A stretch of DNA of 39,400 nt. Source: Antricoccus suffuscus. GTDB lineage: Bacteria; Actinomycetota; Actinomycetes; Mycobacteriales; Antricoccaceae. Below the pieces are notes generated by a model, which did not search any database, was not told where the DNA came from, and worked only from the letters and a program-made list of their open reading frames with translations. Shown here piece by piece: positions 30,881 through 39,400 of this stretch (position 1 is its first letter; each line of letters starts with the position of its first letter). The DNA is taken from contig NZ_PVUE01000028.1 of the NCBI RefSeq assembly GCF_003003235.1, positions 1 through 39,400 on the forward strand. The letters are read 5' to 3'. Position numbers and translations under genes: made by a program.

Positions 30881-32641
30881 CTAGTCGATCAAAGCGCCGC
30901 CGCGAAGCTCGTGCCAGTACTCGAGCTCGTCGGCCGGGCTGCCGATCTCCTCGAGCGGGTCGCGCTCGATGAGGTGCTCGCGGGCGTATAGCCGGGCCAC
31001 GAGCGCCTTGCGGCCGCCTGCGTCGGCGGGCTCCATGCCGGCCTGCTCGAGCAGAACCGCGGCGGCGTACACGTTGACCATGTGCTGAGCCAACGGGTAA
31101 AGACGCGCCTCGGCGGTCGGCCCGTCGAGGGTGCGCCAGCGCTCGAGGGCGGACTCGACCTGCGTCAGCCGGTTCTCGGTGACCGAGGTCGTCCAGTCAT
31201 CGCCGCCGCTTTTGCCGATGGCATCGCGGATGCGTTCGAAGAACGGCAGGTGCGCCTCCTCCTTGAGCATGGCGCGCTTGATGTCGAGACACAGGATGTT
31301 GTCGGCACCCTCCCACACGGTGTTGACCTGAGCGTCTCGCAGGATCCGCGCTACCGGCCACTGCTCGATGTATCCGTTGCCACCATGAATTTCGATCGCG
31401 TCGCTCGCGGCGGTGATCCCGAGCCGCGCGGCGCGCAGCTTGATCAGCGCGGGCCCGATTCTCAGCTGGGGGCCGAGATGGCCGTCGAAGACGAGGCCCT
31501 GGACGGCTTCGACCTCGACGATCAGCTCCGCCAGCTTGCGCTGCATGAGCGGGTGCGCATCGAGAGGCGCCTGGAATGCCTCGCGGACCGACGCGTAGCG
31601 AAGTGCCTCCACCAGCGAGCGGCGCGCGCAGCCAAGTCCCATCATGGCCACGCCGAGCCTGGAGTCGTTCGTCAACTCCATCATGCGCGCCAGGCCGCGC
31701 CCCTCACCGGCGCGGTCGCCGCCCGGCTGCTCCTCATCGGGCGCCAGCATGAACGCCTCTGCGTCTACCAGTTCGACTTCTGCCGAGGCCACCGACTTGG
31801 TACCCAGCTTGTCCTTGAGCCGGCGAATGCGGATGCCGTTGCGTGACCCGTCGGACCGTTCACGCAACACAAGAAACGGGACGACACTGCGCGAGGTATC
31901 GGGCGCCCCCTCGGGCTTGGCGAGTACGACGTACGCCGCACCGTTGACGTTGGACACAAACCACTTCAGCCCGTTGAGCAGCCACGTGCGTCCGTCGCGG
32001 CGAGCAGTCGTCTCCAGTGCGGCCAGATCCGATCCACCGGTGCGCTCGGTGAGTAGCTGCGCCGTCTCCCCCGTGAGCTCGCCCTCCGCCAGGACTTCTT
32101 TGACGCGCACCTTCGCGTCCGCTGGCGCGAACTGGTCGGCCATCTGGATGACCATGTCGCCGCCGGTCCCCATCGCGCAGGCCATGCCGATGTCCGCCTG
32201 GTCGAGCAGATAACTGCGCGCGACAGAGAGCGGAGCGACATCGACGCCGGCCCGAGCGGCTTCGGCGCGGAACTCCGGCGAGCCGAAACTGTTGTCGATC
32301 AGGGCATTTCTGGCGGCATGGAACGACTCGGGCATCACGACCCGACTGACATCGTGACCCCAGCGGTCATACCGCTCAAGCTGGGGCGGGTTCTTGTCGG
32401 TCCGCTCGGCACACTCGGCGATGGGACCACCCATCAGCGCGCCAACGCGCTGCAGGTGTGGCCGCGCCCAGGCCAGGCCGGCGTCGCCAAGATGGTTGCG
32501 CATCTGGACCTGCAGTGTCGGATCGCAGTCATACCAGTTCAGCCCCACGGCGCCGGTGTAGCGCTCGGACGCGTAGCGGCGGGACTTCTCGGCGCTGCCG
32601 TGCGGAAGCTGATCAACAGGTTCAAGCAGATATGGCCTCAT
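30881..32641 (-). CDS. AidB-like acyl-CoA dehydrogenase
   Basis: 586-residue FAD flavoprotein of the acyl-CoA dehydrogenase superfamily, AidB subgroup. An N-terminal domain of about 150 residues (starting LLEPVDQLPHG) is typical of AidB. The core follows with GELTGETAQLLTERTGGSDLAALET, WLLNGLKWFVSN, LKDKLGTKSVASAEVELVDAEAFM, and IHGGNGYIEQWPVARILRDAQVNTVWEGADNI. The C-terminal helical part carries an acidic end. E. coli AidB protects DNA during alkylation, but many actinobacterial homologs are annotated only as acyl-CoA dehydrogenases; function here is unconfirmed. It follows lepA by 39 bases on the same strand. Confidence 0.9.
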   Translation of the reverse strand: MRPYLLEPVDQLPHGSAEKSRRYASERYTGAVGLNWYDCDPTLQVQMRNHLGDAGLAWARPHLQRVGALMGGPIAECAERTDKNPPQLERYDRWGHDVSRVVMPESFHAARNALIDNSFGSPEFRAEAARAGVDVAPLSVARSYLLDQADIGMACAMGTGGDMVIQMADQFAPADAKVRVKEVLAEGELTGETAQLLTERTGGSDLAALETTARRDGRTWLLNGLKWFVSNVNGAAYVVLAKPEGAPDTSRSVVPFLVLRERSDGSRNGIRIRRLKDKLGTKSVASAEVELVDAEAFMLAPDEEQPGGDRAGEGRGLARMMELTNDSRLGVAMMGLGCARRSLVEALRYASVREAFQAPLDAHPLMQRKLAELIVEVEAVQGLVFDGHLGPQLRIGPALIKLRAARLGITAASDAIEIHGGNGYIEQWPVARILRDAQVNTVWEGADNILCLDIKRAMLKEEAHLPFFERIRDAIGKSGGDDWTTSVTENRLTQVESALERWRTLDGPTAEARLYPLAQHMVNVYAAAVLLEQAGMEPADAGGRKALVARLYAREHLIERDPLEEIGSPADELEYWHELRGGALID

Positions 32642-32680
32642 GCTCGTATGTTACGAGCGTTTGGCCAACGTACCTAGCCG

Positions 32681-34510
32681 CTACTTCGGCTTCGGGGCAT
32701 CGTCGGTCGACAGCGCCGCGATGAACGCGTCCTGCGGCACCTCGACGCGGCCAACCATCTTCATCTTCTTCTTGCCCTCTTTTTGTTTCTCGAGCAATTT
32801 GCGCTTGCGCGTGATGTCACCGCCGTAGCACTTAGCGAGCACGTCCTTGCGAATCGCGCGAATCGTCTCCCTAGCGATGATCCGGCTGCCGATCGCTGCT
32901 TGAATCGGCACCTCGAACTGTTGGCGAGGTATCAGCTCACGCAGCTTCGCGGTCATCCGCACGCCGTACGCGTAGGCCTTGTCCTTGTGCGCGATCGCGC
33001 TGAAGGCGTCGACCGTCTCGCCCTGCAGGAGGATATCGATCTTGACCAGGTCGGAGAGCTGCTCACCTGCCTCTTCATAGTCGAGCGAGGCATAGCCGCG
33101 GGTGCGCGACTTCAACGAGTCGAAGAAGTCGAAGATGATCTCACCGAGAGGCATCATGTAGCGAAGCTCGACCCGGGTCTCGGACAGATAGTCCATCCCC
33201 TGCAGGTTTCCGCGTCGGGACTGGCACAGCTCCATGATGGCGCCGGTGAACTCGGTCGGCGCGATGATCGTGCATTTGACGACCGGCTCGTGTACCTCGG
33301 CGATCTTGCCTTCGGGCCAGTCGCTCGGGTTGGTGACGTGCAGCTCGCTGCCGTCATCGGTCACGACTCGGTAGACGACGTTGGGCGCCGTCGAGATAAG
33401 GGTGAGGTCGAACTCCCGCTCCAGGCGCTCGCGGACGATCTCCATGTGCAGCAGCCCGAGGAACCCACACCGAAATCCGAAGCCAAGGGCGGTCGAGGTC
33501 TCCGGCTCCCACATGAGGGCAGCGTCGTTGAGCTGAAGCTTGTCGAGCGCGTCGCGCAACAGCGGGTATTCCGAGCCATCCACCGGATAGAGACCCGAGT
33601 AGACCATCGGCTTCGGGTCCCGGTAACCGCCGATCGGCGTGGCCGCCGGCCGATTGAGCAGCGTGACGGTGTCACCGACGCGGGACTGACGCACGTCCTT
33701 GACACCGGTGATCAGATAGCCCACCTCTCCGACGCCGAGCGACATCACCGGCGTCGGGTCGGGTGAGATGACGCCGAGCTCAAGCAGTTCGTGCGTCGTA
33801 CCGTTGGACATCATTTTGATGCGCTCGCGGCTGGAGATGCGGCCATCGACCACCCGCACATAGGTGATGACGCCGCGGTAGATGTCGTAGATCGAGTCGA
33901 AAATCATCGCCCGGGCGGGGGCGTCAGCGTCGCCAACCGGCGCGGGGATGTCCGCGACAATCTGATCGAGCAGCTCCTCGACCCCTTCCCCGGTCTTGCC
34001 GGATACTCGCAAAATCGAGTCGGGATCGCAGCCGAGGATGTGTGCGATCTCCGCGGCGTACCGCTCGGGTTGGGCGGCCGGCAGGTCGATCTTGTTGAGC
34101 ACCGGGATCACTGTGAGGTCGTTTTCCATCGCGAGATAGAGATTTGCGAGAGTCTGCGCCTCGATGCCCTGCGCGGCGTCGACCAGCAGCACGGCACCCT
34201 CACAGGCGGCCAGGGACCGGGAAACCTCGTAGGTGAAGTCGACGTGCCCCGGCGTGTCGATCATGTGGAGGGTGTAACCGCGTTTATCCACGCCTGCCCA
34301 CGGAAGCCGGACGTTCTGCGACTTGATCGTGATGCCGCGTTCGCGCTCGATGTCCATCCGGTCGAGATACTGCGCACGCATCTGACGCTTCTCGACAACC
34401 CCAGTCACCTCGAGCATCCGGTCGGCCAGCGTCGATTTGCCGTGGTCGATGTGCGCGATGATGCAGAAGTTGCGAATCATCGCGGGATCGGTGTACTCGG
34501 GGTTGCTCAC
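32681..34510 (-). CDS. lepA: Elongation factor 4 (LepA)
   Basis: Ribosome-bound GTPase that helps translation recover or initiate under stress. G1 is AHIDHGKST, the switch has [10 protein letters not shown]3 is DTPGH and G4 is NKID. The C-terminal LepA-specific domain with [27 protein letters not shown] and [31 protein letters not shown] is complete. 609 residues is normal. The GTG start at 34510 has AAGGA five bases upstream. It is divergent from rpsT, the order also found in mycobacteria with other genes between. Confidence 0.97.
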   Translation of the reverse strand: MSNPEYTDPAMIRNFCIIAHIDHGKSTLADRMLEVTGVVEKRQMRAQYLDRMDIERERGITIKSQNVRLPWAGVDKRGYTLHMIDTPGHVDFTYEVSRSLAACEGAVLLVDAAQGIEAQTLANLYLAMENDLTVIPVLNKIDLPAAQPERYAAEIAHILGCDPDSILRVSGKTGEGVEELLDQIVADIPAPVGDADAPARAMIFDSIYDIYRGVITYVRVVDGRISSRERIKMMSNGTTHELLELGVISPDPTPVMSLGVGEVGYLITGVKDVRQSRVGDTVTLLNRPAATPIGGYRDPKPMVYSGLYPVDGSEYPLLRDALDKLQLNDAALMWEPETSTALGFGFRCGFLGLLHMEIVRERLEREFDLTLISTAPNVVYRVVTDDGSELHVTNPSDWPEGKIAEVHEPVVKCTIIAPTEFTGAIMELCQSRRGNLQGMDYLSETRVELRYMMPLGEIIFDFFDSLKSRTRGYASLDYEEAGEQLSDLVKIDILLQGETVDAFSAIAHKDKAYAYGVRMTAKLRELIPRQQFEVPIQAAIGSRIIARETIRAIRKDVLAKCYGGDITRKRKLLEKQKEGKKKMKMVGRVEVPQDAFIAALSTDDAPKPK

Positions 34511-34550
34511 TCAGGTCCTTAGGTTTTTGTGTGGCCTTCGACGCCCTGCT

Positions 34551-34580
34551 TTGTGTTTCGGGGCAGATACTTGGTATTCT
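34551..34580 (+). promoter_or_regulatory. Candidate rpsT promoter
   Basis: TTGTGT (34551-34556) and TATTCT (34575-34580) with 18-base spacing, facing rpsT. The resulting leader would be about 78 bases, AT-rich for this genome. No autoregulatory structure was identified. Confidence 0.45.
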
Positions 34581-34664
34581 ATTCAATCGTGCGCGGGGAA
34601 ATCGCGCCCACTAGATCTTCATCAGTTACATCATCAGTTCACAACACCGAACGAGGCAAACTTC

Positions 34665-34934
34665 GTGGCGAACATCAAGTCCCAGATCAAGCGGAACAAG
34701 ACCAACGAGCTTGCGCGTCAGCGCAACCAGTCGGTCAAGTCTGCTCTCAAGACCTCGGTGCGCACGTTCCGTGAAGCGGCAGCTGCCGGCAAGAGCGACG
34801 AGGCGGCCACCGCTCTCGTCGCGGCCTCGCGTGAACTCGACAAGGCCGCCAGCAAGGGCGTCATCCACCGCAAGCAGGCCGCCAACCGCAAGTCGGGCAT
34901 GGCGAAGATGCTTGTCGAGCTGCAGAAAAGCTAA
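34665..34934 (+). CDS. rpsT: Small ribosomal subunit protein bS20
   Basis: 89 residues of a helical, highly basic 16S rRNA-binding protein, needed for 30S assembly. [37 protein letters not shown] and [18 protein letters not shown] are the two conserved basic helices. GTG 34665 has GAGG about eight bases upstream; the frame is open earlier but the extension is not protein-like. It is followed by a strong hairpin and stands alone on the plus strand, between lepA and holA. Confidence 0.97.
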   Translation: MANIKSQIKRNKTNELARQRNQSVKSALKTSVRTFREAAAAGKSDEAATALVAASRELDKAASKGVIHRKQAANRKSGMAKMLVELQKS

Positions 34935-34950
34935 CCAGCGCTTTCCACTG

Positions 34951-34992
34951 AACGCCGTCGGCGTCGTCTATCCAGGCGACACCGGCGGCGTT
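34951..34992. terminator. Strong bidirectional hairpin between rpsT and holA
   Basis: A 19-position stem (34951-34969 with 34974-34992) with a four-base ATCC loop; one mismatch and two G-U pairs on the + strand. A TT run ends the stem and TGG follows. It lies 16 bases after the rpsT stop and 27 bases from the end of holA, so it can end both. Confidence 0.85.
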
Positions 34993-35019
34993 TGGCGTAC
35001 GCCGATGGGGCCGGTCGTG

Positions 35020-35985
35020 CTAGCCGTCCTTCGCCGCGCAAATGTCCAGAATCGCCTTTTCAATCGCCCACTGCGCATTAGTCGCGTTGCCCTTCACATC
35101 CCCGTTGAGGGTCGCAACAATGCTCATTGCGCGAGTGAGCGCAGGCGCCGTCCAGCCTCCTGCATTTGACCGCACCTTTCGGATTTTCCACGCCGGCATG
35201 CCGAGTGTGCGCGCGAGCGTATTAGGGTCGCTACGACCGGCCGCCGCGACTCTTGCGACCTGGCGGACACTTTCGGCGATGGCATCGGCCAGCACGACTT
35301 CCGGAGCCCCGTCACGAAGTGCCCACCGCAGCTGCTCCAGCGCCCGGCCGCGACGGCCAGCGACCACTTCGTCCGCTACGGCGTACACCTTGACGTCGGC
35401 GCGGCCGCGGTAGTAACGCGCAACAGTTTCGGTGGTGATCGAGCCCCCGGAGTCCGCGACCAGCTGCCGCGAAGCACTCGCCAAACTGCGCAAGTCCTCG
35501 CCGACCGCCTCGATCAGCGCGGCCGCAGCCTTAGGCGCAATCGTCCCACCGGCCGCGGCAACTTCAGCACGGATGTACTTCATCCGATCGTCGGCGGTCT
35601 TCACCACCGGTACACGCTCGACCAGCGCGCCACCCTTTTGCAGGTCCATCGCCAACGCCTTGGCCCGCCCTCCACCGGAGTGCTGCACGATCAGGCAGAT
35701 CTCCGGATCCGGTGCTGCGACGTACGACTTGATCAGTGAGACGATCTCCTTGGTCGACTGCTCGGCATTGTCGAGTACGACGATCCGCTCCCCACCGAAC
35801 AGCGCTGGGCTCAGCGCGTCGGCAAGGTCGGCCGCGCCATCACTCGCCGCGACCACCCGCGTCACCGGCATATCCGGCTCATCGCGGGCGGCGCGCTGCG
35901 CGGTGATCATTTTCGCGGTTGTTTCCGAGCGTAAATACTCGTCTTCGCCGATCACAAGGACGACGCGTTCGGCAGACTGGCTCAT
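35020..35985 (-). CDS. holA: DNA polymerase III subunit delta
   Basis: Clamp-loader subunit that opens the beta sliding clamp. The N-terminal part VVLVIGEDEYLRSETTAKMI and FGGERIVVLDNAEQSTKEIVSLIKSY, and DVKVYAVADEVVAGRRGRALEQLRWALRDG in the middle, match family patterns. The C-terminal collar is helical. The open frame reaches 36015, but ATG 35985 has AGGA eight bases upstream and gives 321 residues, normal for the family, so it is chosen. It follows comEC by 34 bases on the same strand, the usual comEA-comEC-holA order of actinobacteria. Confidence 0.93.
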   Translation of the reverse strand: MSQSAERVVLVIGEDEYLRSETTAKMITAQRAARDEPDMPVTRVVAASDGAADLADALSPALFGGERIVVLDNAEQSTKEIVSLIKSYVAAPDPEICLIVQHSGGGRAKALAMDLQKGGALVERVPVVKTADDRMKYIRAEVAAAGGTIAPKAAAALIEAVGEDLRSLASASRQLVADSGGSITTETVARYYRGRADVKVYAVADEVVAGRRGRALEQLRWALRDGAPEVVLADAIAESVRQVARVAAAGRSDPNTLARTLGMPAWKIRKVRSNAGGWTAPALTRAMSIVATLNGDVKGNATNAQWAIEKAILDICAAKDG

Positions 35986-36019
35986 ACCGACAATCCTGAC
36001 ACGACGCCCGGACACTCAC

Positions 36020-38389
36020 TCAGGTAGGCGGTACGACCGGTTCGTGGGTGACGACCTCGAGTTTGCCGCCCACCACGGTGACAGCTAGATCACCCTGTAG
36101 ATCCGTGCGATACGAGTCCATCCCCAGGGATGCGAGCGTCGCCATCGTCAACGGCGACGGATGGCCATAGGTGTTTCCGGCGCCAACCGACACCAACGCA
36201 ATCTGCGCGGTCGTCGCTGCGAAGAAGTCCTTGAGCTGATAGGCAGACCCGTGGTGCGGCACCTTCAGCACGTCGACGTCGAGCAGGGCGGGCTCTCCAA
36301 TGATGTCGGTCTGCTCTTCGATCTCGGCGTCCCCCGGCAGGAGAAAGGAGAACCCGCGCACGTCGACGCGGACGAGCACCGAATTATTGTTGGGATCCGA
36401 ATGCGTGTCCGTCTCGCGCTGCACCGGTCCGATCACGGTGATGCGCACGTCGCTGACGTAACGCTGCTCGCCGCGGACCGCATCGCGAACCGGGACGCCC
36501 AGCTTGGTCGCGATAGAGTCCACCCGCTGGGAGGCGCTAATCGGATCGTGCAGCGGACTGACATCGATCTCGGCGACAGATCTTCCGCGGACCGCTCCTT
36601 CGAGTCCGCCAATATGGTCTTCATGTAAATGGCTGAGCAAGATCATCGGCATACTGTCGATCCCTAACTCGGTGAGGCACCGATCGATGGACACCGACTC
36701 CGGGCCGGTATCCACCACGATCGCGGACCCGTCTCCCGTGTGGATGACCACGGCGTCACCCTGTCCGACATCGCAGGCGACCACCAGCCAGTCAGTGGGC
36801 GGCCACGGCCTTATCGCCGCCCTGATTGGGATCGATACGACCAAGCCTCCGACAACGATTCCAGCGACCGCGGCACGGATCCCAGGCCGACTGCGGGTGG
36901 CGCGCGCCACCACCGCGGTAGCGATAAAGCAGCCGACGAGCAGTCCCGCTCCGGTTAAGCCGGCCGGCCAGTCGATCCGCGCTTCGGGAATCGCGCTCGC
37001 ACGGTCCGCCACTCCGATGAGCCACCGCACGCTGAAACCCGCGAGCCAACAGCAAGCGTCCGCGAGTGCCGGCCACCAGGTCGCGCTGACCGCGGCGATG
37101 ACGCCGAGAATCGTCGCCGGCGCGACTACTGGCGCCGCGAGCAGGTTTGCCGGTATCGAGACGAGGTTCAGCATCGGATATAGCGTCACGATGATCGGCG
37201 CGGTCGCGAGTCCCGCCGATGCCGCGACGGCAACCGCCATCGCGAGCGGTTTGGGCATATACCTAGACAGTCGTGCTGTCCAGGGCGGACTGAATATCAC
37301 GATGCCGCCCGTCGCGACCACGGACAACGCGAAGCCCGCCGCGGTCGCGAGCGATGGAGCAACAAACAGCAGCACAATCACCGCGGCTGCTAGCGCGGGA
37401 ATCGCGGCGCGTGGCCTGCCGGATGCGAGCGCGATCAGGGTCACCACGCCCATCGCGGCCGCTCGGAGCACGCTGGGTTCAGGCCTCGCGACCAGGACGA
37501 ATGCGATGAGCAGGCAGGCGGCGAAACCGATTTGCGCCATGAACGGCAGCCGAGTACGCCGAGCAAGCCACAGCCCAGCTCCGGTAATAATCGCCACGTT
37601 GGCGCCGCTCACGGCCATGAGGTGGCTAAGCCCGGTCTGCTTGAACTGCGCATCGATGATCGGGTTGATCTCCGAAACGTCGCCGTCGACGAGCGCAGTG
37701 AGCACCGCGGCGGCGTCCGGCGCAAGTGCCCGCTGGCTGGATGCGGCCAAGTCCGTGCGAATCGTGCCGGCAACGCGCTGCACTATTGAGGCCTGACCGA
37801 CAAAACGAGGCGGGCCGCGCTCCGACATCATCGCGTCCACACCGCCACGTAGCGGGAGCGACAACATACCCGACAGCACGACCTTTTGGCCGGGCAGTTT
37901 GCCAAGCCACGGCTTTGCGCTTCCTATGACAACAACCTGCCCATCGAGCCGATACCGGGTATGACCGGTCTCGAGTACTGACACGTCGACGGTGACCACC
38001 ATTCTCGGCGGCGTACCCGAGGGCTGGTTGCGATAGACCCGAGGATCGGTCGCGACTGCGCCTTCGACCTCGACGTACCGCCCATGCAGCGCGGCCTCGC
38101 GCAGCGGCGACGACAAAGCCTCGGACTGGCGAATGAGGCCGACCGTGAGCGCGGCCAGCGCGGCGGCCCCGGCTAGCAAGACCGGGAGCACCCACCAGTC
38201 TCGGACGCCTAATAGCCATCGCTTCGGAGCGAACATCGCCGCGCCAGCGACCGCCGATGCCACCGCGGCAATGGCAAACGCCCACCACCCGAATGCCCGA
38301 CTGGTGCTATTGGTGATGATTGTGCAAATCCACGCGAGCCCGGCAGCCGGTACTAGTCGAAAGTCTCCCCCGAGCCGCTCAGCTGGCAT
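36020..38389 (-). CDS. comEC: ComEC-type DNA uptake channel
   Basis: 789 residues. Early membrane helices and a DUF4131-like part are followed by the Competence domain with SHLMAVSGANVAIITGAGLWLARRTRLPFMAQIGF and many helices. The C-terminal metallo-beta-lactamase-like domain has DVGQGDAVVIHTGDGSAIVVDTGP, HLHEDHIGG (metal ligands), LLPGDAEIEEQ and VLKVPHHGS, so the nuclease-like domain keeps its metal-binding His/Asp set. In competent bacteria ComEC carries single-stranded DNA across the membrane. It begins one base after comEA. Whether this organism is transformable cannot be read; no comG or pilus gene is in the window. Confidence 0.94.
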   Translation of the reverse strand: MPAERLGGDFRLVPAAGLAWICTIITNSTSRAFGWWAFAIAAVASAVAGAAMFAPKRWLLGVRDWWVLPVLLAGAAALAALTVGLIRQSEALSSPLREAALHGRYVEVEGAVATDPRVYRNQPSGTPPRMVVTVDVSVLETGHTRYRLDGQVVVIGSAKPWLGKLPGQKVVLSGMLSLPLRGGVDAMMSERGPPRFVGQASIVQRVAGTIRTDLAASSQRALAPDAAAVLTALVDGDVSEINPIIDAQFKQTGLSHLMAVSGANVAIITGAGLWLARRTRLPFMAQIGFAACLLIAFVLVARPEPSVLRAAAMGVVTLIALASGRPRAAIPALAAAVIVLLFVAPSLATAAGFALSVVATGGIVIFSPPWTARLSRYMPKPLAMAVAVAASAGLATAPIIVTLYPMLNLVSIPANLLAAPVVAPATILGVIAAVSATWWPALADACCWLAGFSVRWLIGVADRASAIPEARIDWPAGLTGAGLLVGCFIATAVVARATRSRPGIRAAVAGIVVGGLVVSIPIRAAIRPWPPTDWLVVACDVGQGDAVVIHTGDGSAIVVDTGPESVSIDRCLTELGIDSMPMILLSHLHEDHIGGLEGAVRGRSVAEIDVSPLHDPISASQRVDSIATKLGVPVRDAVRGEQRYVSDVRITVIGPVQRETDTHSDPNNNSVLVRVDVRGFSFLLPGDAEIEEQTDIIGEPALLDVDVLKVPHHGSAYQLKDFFAATTAQIALVSVGAGNTYGHPSPLTMATLASLGMDSYRTDLQGDLAVTVVGGKLEVVTHEPVVPPT

Positions 38390-38390
38390 G

Positions 38391-39146
38391 TCAGACCGTC
38401 ACCAGGTCCTTGATGCTTCCCATAATCGACGGACCGATGCCCGAGACGTTGCTGAGGTCCTCGACCGACTTGAACTTGCCGTTCTTGGTCCGAAAGTCGA
38501 TGATTCGGGTCGCGATCACAGGGCCAATTCCCGGAAGCGAGTCGAAGTCCTCGGCCGATGCCGTGTTGATGTTGACCTTGGCGCCGGTCCCCGTTGGCGC
38601 CGTGCCGCCTTGCGTAGCGGACGCCTGCGCTCCACCGGGCACGCCGACCGCTATCTGCTCCCCGTCCGAGAGCACCCGAGCTAGGTTGACCGTGGTGAGG
38701 TCCGCGCCGGGACTGATGCCCCCACAGGCGGCTATCGCGTCCGCGACGCGCGAGCCTTCCGGCAGCGTCACCAGACCCGGCGTAGCGACGTACCCGATAA
38801 CGGACACGACGATCGTCGCGGCAGCGCTCGGACTCGCCTCGGACTGAGGTGCCTCAGTTCCGGACGTCCTCGTGTTCGTCGCCGCGGATAGCGCTGGGGG
38901 CGACACGGGCTCCGAGGTTGGCCGGCTGAACCACGTCACTGCGGAGGCAATGACCGCGGCCACCACGGCCGTGATGACAAAAGCTAGTACCGATCGGCGA
39001 TCCGCGACCAGCCGTGGGCGTGGCTCCGGTTGGGCCTCGGCTTCTGAGACGGGCTCGTCGATGCTTCCGTCATCGCTGCCAAGGATTGACCGGACCCGTT
39101 CGATGGACTGGTCTCGCTCCTGTGCTCCCGGCCTACGCAACTCCAC
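38391..39146 (-). CDS. comEA: ComEA-like DNA receptor protein
   Basis: 251 residues. A basic/acidic cytoplasmic front is followed by one membrane helix (about 52-72, VLAFVITAVVAAVIASAVTW), a long outer Ser/Thr/Ala/Pro linker, an SLBB-like domain (VVSVIGYVATPGLVTLPEGSRVADAIAACGG) and a tandem helix-hairpin-helix DNA-binding part (NINTASAEDFDSLPGIGPVIATRIIDFR and FKSVEDLSNVSGIGPSIMGSIK). The GIGP motifs bind double-stranded DNA, and the domain order is that of ComEA. GTG 39146 is assumed, with weak ribosome site. It is the first gene of comEA-comEC-holA. Confidence 0.94.
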   Translation of the reverse strand: MELRRPGAQERDQSIERVRSILGSDDGSIDEPVSEAEAQPEPRPRLVADRRSVLAFVITAVVAAVIASAVTWFSRPTSEPVSPPALSAATNTRTSGTEAPQSEASPSAAATIVVSVIGYVATPGLVTLPEGSRVADAIAACGGISPGADLTTVNLARVLSDGEQIAVGVPGGAQASATQGGTAPTGTGAKVNINTASAEDFDSLPGIGPVIATRIIDFRTKNGKFKSVEDLSNVSGIGPSIMGSIKDLVTV

Positions 39147-39253
39147 GATCGTGACGCTAAGTCCATCGTCGCTTCCTCACCCATGGCCAAACGTCGCATT
39201 GTGGAAACACGCCGTCCTGTGCACAACTGCGCTCAATCGCCGGCAGGTACGCG

Positions 39254-39400
39254 TTAGGCGGCGTAGAGCACTTCGATGAGTCGTTCCTCGATGTGGGAGT
39301 AGTCCACGTGACTGGTGTGCGGTGGTGTGCCGGGTAGTCGTGGTGCGCGGGAGGTGTATTCGTGTCCGGTGGGTGTGGTGGTGGTGACGGTGTGCCGCGG
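39254..39400 (-). CDS. DUF222 / HNH endonuclease family protein, 3' end only
   Basis: Minus strand, 48 codons plus TAA from the right edge. The translated end TPTGHEYTSRAPRLPGTPP and then HIEERLIEVLYAA is typical of the tail after the HNH domain in DUF222 proteins. The gene body lies to the right, outside. It is transcribed in the same direction as comEA, about 107 bases before comEA begins. It is a second, independent member of the family whose 5' portion appears at the left edge. Confidence 0.8.
   Translation of the reverse strand, partial: PRHTVTTTTPTGHEYTSRAPRLPGTPPHTSHVDYSHIEERLIEVLYAA

Noticed and set aside
36504-37796. Plus-strand frame of 430 codons opposite comEC
   Set aside because: Ser/Thr/Ala-rich shadow frame; comEC motifs are intact on the other strand.
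1-39400. Prophage, IS element or integrative element
   Set aside because: No transposase, integrase, attachment repeats or tRNA junction seen; gene order is conserved housekeeping.

Overview
The window comes from a high-GC Gram-positive bacterium (Actinobacteria). The gene order follows, with many genes missing, the mycobacterial stretch from dnaG to comEA that I know from M. tuberculosis: dnaG, dgt, glyS, SmtB-type sensor, uppS, recO, era, ybeY, phoH, rsmE, dnaJ2, hrcA, hemW, lepA, rpsT, holA, comEC, comEA. This synteny is from memory, not from a search. GTG starts are common, some promoters look leaderless, and DUF222/HNH (13E12-type) genes sit at both edges. These traits fit an environmental actinobacterium near Mycobacteriales or Sporichthyales/Geodermatophilales; genus cannot be fixed by eye.

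Layout. 1-650: 5' part of a DUF222/HNH gene (minus). 855-6481: minus-strand run of a small conserved protein, dnaG, dgt, a DUF218/YdcF-type protein and dusB. 6469-11058: four proteins with Pro/Gly/Gln/Tyr-rich N-termini around glyS; three are tandem single-pass membrane paralogs. 11199-14674: a small monooxygenase-fold protein diverges from a high-affinity zinc uptake operon (SBP, ATPase, permease) that ends in a SmtB/ArsR zinc sensor. 14671-17726: uppS, recO, a membrane PH-like protein and era (minus). 17810-19766: furA/catR and a monofunctional catalase (plus). 19774-21359: ybeY and phoH (minus). 21622-23183: an ECF sigma factor coupled to a membrane protein. 23170-26146: rsmE, dnaJ and hrcA with a perfect CIRCE operator. 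26365-28810: a small ParB-like protein, then hemW, barstar and a membrane-anchored RNase Sa/barnase-type ribonuclease. 28901-30806: two small membrane proteins (one DUF1707) and an MDR oxidoreductase. 30881-34510: AidB-like acyl-CoA dehydrogenase and lepA. 34665-34934: rpsT. 35020-39146: holA, comEC, comEA. 39254-39400: 3' end of another DUF222/HNH gene.

Most of the window is housekeeping: replication (dnaG, holA), translation and tRNA/rRNA modification (glyS, dusB, rsmE, ybeY, era, lepA, rpsT), envelope (uppS), proteostasis (hrcA-dnaJ) and DNA uptake (comEA-comEC). The accessory content with most interest is the barnase/barstar-like pair, the tandem GQY-rich membrane paralogs, the zinc uptake operon carrying its own SmtB sensor, and the DUF222 genes. 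I see no CRISPR array, prophage, IS element, tRNA or rRNA gene. No previously undescribed system is proven; the best candidates are ranked in the findings.
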